Shown one piece after another: positions 5,439 through 8,205 of a DNA stretch of 8,205 nt. Both the position numbers and the translations under genes were made by a program. Each line of letters opens with the position of its first letter. The stretch's first letter is position 1. A model generated the notes under the pieces. It was not told where the DNA came from. It made no database searches and was given only the letters and a program-made list of their open reading frames with translations. The DNA comes from Campylobacteraceae bacterium (GTDB lineage: Bacteria > Campylobacterota > Campylobacteria > Campylobacterales > Sulfurovaceae), in the NCBI GenBank assembly GCA_026986085.1, contig JALSPE010000135.1:1-8205 (forward strand), read 5' to 3'.

Positions 5439-6509
5439 CTACAATAATATAATCTTATCACCAAAAGGTATATCTCTATCTTTTGTTAAAACCCAAAGAG
5501 TATCTATATTTGGCTCATTTTCAGGAAAAATACCATCTCCATCACTAAAATATATTAAAAATTTAAAATCTTCATAGAGGTTTTCTATATACTCAAAAGT
5601 GGGTCTAAAATCAGTGCTTCCTCCACCTTTTAGGGTTTTGTGTATTGGTTCTAATGCTCTTAAACGAGTAGTATTTTGAATTTTATAGTCACTCTCAATT
5701 AACTCTATCTCGTAGTGTTGAAAACTCTGCATAATATACTCTACCTCTTCTAAAAAATCAGATAACATCTGCTCATCTATTGATGCAGAGGTATCTATAG
5801 CTATTGCAATTTTAAGCTCACTTCCACTAATTGAGGGTAGGGCAACACCACGATATAGATGTTTTTTATTAGCAGGAAACATCTTATAATCTATTTTTGC
5901 ATGGGTATTTATATATCTATAGAGTAACTCTCTCCACGATACCTTACCTTTTTTACTCTTTTTGATAACTCTATCTAAATCTATTGGAATTTCGCCTCTA
6001 TCTTCCAACTTTTTGATAATTTGCTCTATAAATTGCTCTATTTCAAAATCTTCAATATCTGTTTGCTGCTTCTCCCTCTCTCGTTCTCTCTCCTCTTGCT
6101 CTTCATCAACATCTAACTCATTTAACAAAATATGATAAATCTCTTCAGTAGATAGTGCTTTAAATTCATCACTAAAGTTTGACAAGGGGTGGAGTATAAA
6201 TCCATTCTCTACAAGAAGAGAGTTTACAGCATATTCACTAGCAAGTCGCCAAATATAGCCTCTCTTACCCTCTCCTCTATTTTGATGATATAAAATTTGC
6301 TGAAGTGAAGCACCAGCTACTATAGAACTTACCTCTTCTAAATTTAGTGCATCTATATATTCACTATTATACTCTAGCTTGTCGCCACAATAAGATACAC
6401 CTCTTATATTATTATTTACTTTCATATCTAATTTTGTAGAGGCAGAACCAAAAAAAGGCTTCTCTAGCATCAATTTGGCAACTGCATCTTTAATCTTAGA
6501 GCTACTCAC
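5439..6509 (-). CDS. DUF2201-type VWA protein with degenerate metallopeptidase domain
   Basis: This 356-residue protein pairs with the MoxR ATPase encoded just upstream. Its N-terminal part (about 1-130) resembles the putative metallopeptidase domain of DUF2201 proteins; the segment NRGEGKRGYIWRLASEYAVN (77-96) matches the region after the zinc motif. The expected HExxH is replaced by GASLQ at 66-70, and only His75 remains as a possible ligand, so peptidase activity is doubtful. A very charged linker follows (about 131-150). The C-terminal VWA-like domain keeps the MIDAS residues: DTSAS (239-243), GGGSTDF (295-301) and SDGDG (322-326). The start is GTG at 6507-6509, with GGAG at 6517-6520 overlapping the stop codon region of the ATPase gene. 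Likely role: adaptor or target-binding partner in a MoxR-VWA chaperone-like system; the substrate is unknown. Confidence 0.82.
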   Translation of the reverse strand: MSSSKIKDAVAKLMLEKPFFGSASTKLDMKVNNNIRGVSYCGDKLEYNSEYIDALNLEEVSSIVAGASLQQILYHQNRGEGKRGYIWRLASEYAVNSLLVENGFILHPLSNFSDEFKALSTEEIYHILLNELDVDEEQEEREREREKQQTDIEDFEIEQFIEQIIKKLEDRGEIPIDLDRVIKKSKKGKVSWRELLYRYINTHAKIDYKMFPANKKHLYRGVALPSISGSELKIAIAIDTSASIDEQMLSDFLEEVEYIMQSFQHYEIELIESDYKIQNTTRLRALEPIHKTLKGGGSTDFRPTFEYIENLYEDFKFLIYFSDGDGIFPENEPNIDTLWVLTKDRDIPFGDKIILL

Positions 6510-6513
6510 ACTC

Positions 6514-7506
6514 TTACTCCAAAAGGTATGAGAACTTCTCTACCCACTCTTCAAATGCTTTGCTGTCTTCTATTTCAATACCATTTTGCTGCATATCTTT
6601 TATCAGCATAACACTAAACTCACTTGGCAAATTAAAAGATAACTCTATAGCTTTATCTATCTCTTTAGGTGTTGCACTTTTTAGGTAACTTATAAGAGCA
6701 GATATTAGAGCAAATAGAACTTCGCTATCTTGCTCAAAATCAAACTTATCCCCATTTAAAAGGGCTTTAATATCTGGAAGTTTATCTAAAACTTTTCTAA
6801 AGCTAATATACTCTAATGAGGCATCTTCTCCTACTGCTCCACTAATAACTTCTAGTTGATTATTAAAAGATATCTTAGACTTTAATATAGAATCTACATA
6901 CTCCCAGCTTCTAGGAGTAGCAAAAGCTTTCTTATTTTTCTTTGGGTCAAAATTAAATAGATATTCACTCTTGTAGCTTAAAAATGCCAATATAGAGTTA
7001 TCAATATTTTTCTCATAAGCCCAAATTTTCCAATCATCAAAACTTATCTCCATATTTAAATGAACAAACCTGTTACTTAAAGGGCTTGGCATTCTATATA
7101 CCACCCCTCTGTCGCTCTCTAAATTACCAGCAGCTACAATTGCCCAACCACTTGGTAGCACATAATCGCCAACTTTTCTATCTAATACCAATTGATAAGC
7201 TGCTGCTTGAACAGATGGTGGAGCAGAGTTTATTTCATCTAAAAACAAAATCCCCTCCCCACTCTTTGGTAAAAACTCTGGTTTAGCCCATACAGCCTCT
7301 TTGCTTTGGCTATCAAAAAATGGAATACCCTTTAAGTCTGTTGGGTCAAGTAAAGATAGCCTCAAATCTATAAAATCCAAATTATTCTCATTTGCTATCT
7401 GCTTAACAATAGATGATTTCCCAATTCCAGGACTACCCCAAATAAATGTAGGAATTTTACTATCAATTAAACGGCTTAAAGACTCTTTTAACTCTTGTGG
7501 CTTCAT
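6514..7506 (-). CDS. MoxR-type AAA+ ATPase
   Basis: This 330-residue protein is a single-domain AAA+ ATPase of the MoxR group, whose members act as chaperone-like machines with VWA proteins to mature or insert cofactors into target complexes. Visible elements: Walker A GSPGIGKS (24-31), Walker B ILFLDEIN (86-93), sensor 1 asparagine in AAGN (125-128), an arginine finger candidate R146 in SPLSNRF, and sensor 2 arginine R199 in ATPRSWE. The C-terminal helical part (about 200-330) is less conserved. ATG 7506 follows AGGGG (7511-7515 on the minus strand). Only four bases separate its stop from the GTG of the VWA gene, and that gene's ribosome binding site lies against the stop, so the pair is translationally coupled. 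The physiological target cannot be read from the sequence. Confidence 0.9.
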   Translation of the reverse strand: MKPQELKESLSRLIDSKIPTFIWGSPGIGKSSIVKQIANENNLDFIDLRLSLLDPTDLKGIPFFDSQSKEAVWAKPEFLPKSGEGILFLDEINSAPPSVQAAAYQLVLDRKVGDYVLPSGWAIVAAGNLESDRGVVYRMPSPLSNRFVHLNMEISFDDWKIWAYEKNIDNSILAFLSYKSEYLFNFDPKKNKKAFATPRSWEYVDSILKSKISFNNQLEVISGAVGEDASLEYISFRKVLDKLPDIKALLNGDKFDFEQDSEVLFALISALISYLKSATPKEIDKAIELSFNLPSEFSVMLIKDMQQNGIEIEDSKAFEEWVEKFSYLLE

Positions 7507-7560
7507 ACGACCCCTGTTTTTATTTTAATAATACTAAAATAAGATTAAATCAGATTTAAT
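7507..7560 (-). promoter_or_regulatory. Promoter region and palindrome upstream of the MoxR-VWA operon
   Basis: On the minus strand, TATTAT (7533 to 7528) is a -10 candidate that would leave a leader of about 15 bases containing the AGGGG site (7515-7511). Upstream, at 7544-7560, is a perfect palindrome, ATTAAATC-n-GATTTAAT, placed where a -35 element would be. Its position suits binding of a dimeric regulator, but AT-rich palindromes also arise by chance. No -35 consensus is visible. Confidence 0.4.
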
Positions 7561-7600
7561 TAGAGCAAACAAAGAGAAGTATCTTTTACTAAATCACTTG

Positions 7601-7683
7601 TATATGCATTCCCATCGAGGACGATGGGAACGAGTGAAGAAAAACCTTGTAAAGCTGTGGCTACGGTATTCCGTTGAACGCAG
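7601..7683. repeat. REP-like hairpin element
   Basis: A perfect 9-bp hairpin, TTCCCATCG-AGGA-CGATGGGAA, lies at 7609-7630 and is followed by CGAG and a stretch to about 7683 that is richer in G+C than its surroundings, including a small ACGG-TATT-CCGT dyad (7663-7674). The TTCCCA...TGGGAACGAG form resembles dispersed intergenic palindromes found in many bacterial genomes. Its right end is close to where the reading frame of the DsrE-like remnant begins, so its arrival may have removed that gene's 5' end. The exact borders are my estimate. Confidence 0.5.
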
Positions 7684-7965
7684 GTTATTTTACAAAAACG
7701 ATATGGTATAGATGGTGTAAAAGTGGAGATAGTAGCTTATGGACCAGGTTTGAGTTTGCTAACTGTTAAAAACCCTCAATCTAAAAGAGTTTCAAGCTTA
7801 GCACAAAGTGATATTAAATTTTCTGCTTGTATGAATACTATGAATAAATTCAAAAAGAAACATGGACACTACCCAAAATTAACTGAAGGTGTAGAAAAAA
7901 CAAAAGCTGGAGTTGCAAGAATTATAGAGTTGCAAGAGCAAGGATACTCTTATATTAGACCTTAG
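7678..7965 (+). pseudogene. DsrE-like protein, 5' end missing
   Basis: The frame is open from 7678 to TAG 7963-7965 and reads LQKRYGIDGVKVEIVAYGPG, then SSLAQSDIKFSACMNTM and an end in GVARIIELQEQGYSYIRP. This matches the C-terminal three quarters of small DsrE-family proteins, soluble Rossmann-like proteins tied to sulfur transfer or oxidation; the cysteine in FSACMNTM is the conserved candidate sulfur carrier. A normal start with the first beta strand and helix (about 25-35 residues) is missing: upstream there is a stop at 7675-7677 and then the REP-like element. A GTG at 7723 could start an 80-residue product but has no good ribosome binding site and would begin inside the second strand. 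I therefore treat it as a truncated remnant. A functional short form cannot be excluded. Confidence 0.65.
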
Positions 7966-7992
7966 GTTTTGTATCTTTTTTTAGTACTAAAG

Positions 7993-8038
7993 ATTCCAAC
8001 TTGTATTAGAATGTCATACTCCAACTTGATTGGGGTAT
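7993..8038. repeat. Pair of REP-like hairpins downstream of the DsrE remnant
   Basis: Two related hairpins lie three bases apart. The first pairs ATTCCAA (7993-7999) with TTAGAAT (8006-8012), one mismatch. The second pairs ATACTCCAA (8016-8024) with TTGGGGTAT (8030-8038), one T-G wobble. Both loops start with CTTG, and the phrase TCCAACTTG occurs in each. The ATTCCA...GAATGTCAT form resembles a common class of intergenic palindromic repeats. There is no T run after it typical of an intrinsic terminator. Confidence 0.55.
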
Positions 8039-8057
8039 CTTAATTTATAATAGATAG

Positions 8058-8079
8058 ATTATCCAATCTTTTGGATAAT
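8058..8079. repeat. Perfect 9-bp hairpin
   Basis: ATTATCCAA (8058-8066) and TTGGATAAT (8071-8079) pair perfectly around a TCTT loop. It sits about 70 bases before the TATAAT of the next gene. No T run follows on either strand, so it is either a further member of the nearby hairpin group or a binding site; the sequence does not decide. Confidence 0.5.
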
Positions 8080-8149
8080 AACATAACCTTAAAACTTTAC
8101 AAAACAATAATAATAGAGCCTAAAAAATACAACATTAAGAAAAGTTTTG

Positions 8150-8179
8150 TATAATTTAATCAAACAATCGTTTGGGAAA
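8150..8179 (+). promoter_or_regulatory. Promoter and RBS for the gene at the right edge
   Basis: TATAAT at 8150-8155, preceded by a T-rich stretch, gives a start site about 22 bases before ATG 8184. A GGGAA ribosome binding site follows at 8174-8178. A short CAAAC-AATC-GTTTG dyad (8161-8174) lies between them, within the probable leader. Confidence 0.5.
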
Positions 8180-8183
8180 ATAA

Positions 8184-8205
8184 ATGGCTATTCAAAAAAC
8201 TTCAA
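8184..8205 (+). CDS. Start of an unidentified gene (partial)
   Basis: ATG 8184 with GGGAA six to ten bases upstream and a good TATAAT box begins a reading frame MAIQKTS that leaves the window. Seven residues are too few to name it. The good promoter and ribosome binding site support a real gene. Confidence 0.55.

Noticed and set aside
7604..7717. 37-codon frame through the REP-like hairpin starting MHSHRGRWERV
   Set aside because: It reads through the palindrome, has no ribosome binding site and resembles nothing known; frames through repeats of this kind are usually not genes.

Overview
This is an AT-rich window with strong Shine-Dalgarno motifs and dense gene packing. It most likely comes from a member of the Campylobacterota (Epsilonproteobacteria). 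The main reason is the run ubiX (3' end), coaD, tmk, hisS and an aspB-type aminotransferase, which matches from memory the order ubiX-coaD-tmk-hisS-speA-cysE-aspB in Campylobacter jejuni. A DsrE-like remnant would suit a sulfur-metabolising relative such as a Sulfurimonas-like organism, but the genus cannot be fixed from sequence alone.

Region 1 (1-1606) is accessory DNA inserted between ubiX and coaD. It holds two toxin-antitoxin modules. The first (225-792) is a RelB/DinJ antitoxin with a RelE/ParE toxin; each gene is broken by a single extra base in a homopolymer run. The second (913-1606) is intact: a ribbon-helix-helix antitoxin and a PIN-domain (VapC-like) toxin. Its promoter carries a 24-bp near-perfect palindrome that looks like an autoregulatory operator.

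Region 2 (1575-3835) is a tightly coupled core operon: coaD (coenzyme A synthesis), tmk (dTMP phosphorylation) and hisS (histidyl-tRNA synthetase). The genes overlap or abut, and the PIN toxin runs 32 bp into coaD. No terminator separates the module from the operon, so the toxin-antitoxin promoter probably contributes to transcription of genes expected to be essential. An aspartate aminotransferase-like gene with its own promoter follows (3880-5052).

Region 3 (5053-5438) is a 386-bp gap between convergent genes. It holds a 35-bp imperfect direct repeat 267 bp apart, an isolated hairpin, and three closely spaced hairpins that look like REP-type intergenic repeats.

Region 4 (5439-7506, minus strand) is a two-gene operon: a MoxR-type AAA+ ATPase and a DUF2201-type VWA protein. 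The VWA domain keeps its MIDAS residues, but the expected N-terminal HExxH zinc motif appears to be missing.

Region 5 (7507-8205) contains the minus-strand promoter region of the MoxR operon, a REP-like hairpin element, a DsrE-like gene that has lost its 5' end at that element, more REP-like hairpins, and the promoter and first codons of another plus-strand gene.

I see no rRNA, tRNA, CRISPR array or transposase gene. The most interesting points are the toxin-antitoxin insertion into an essential operon, the paired decay of the first module, and the MoxR/VWA pair with a degenerate metallopeptidase motif.
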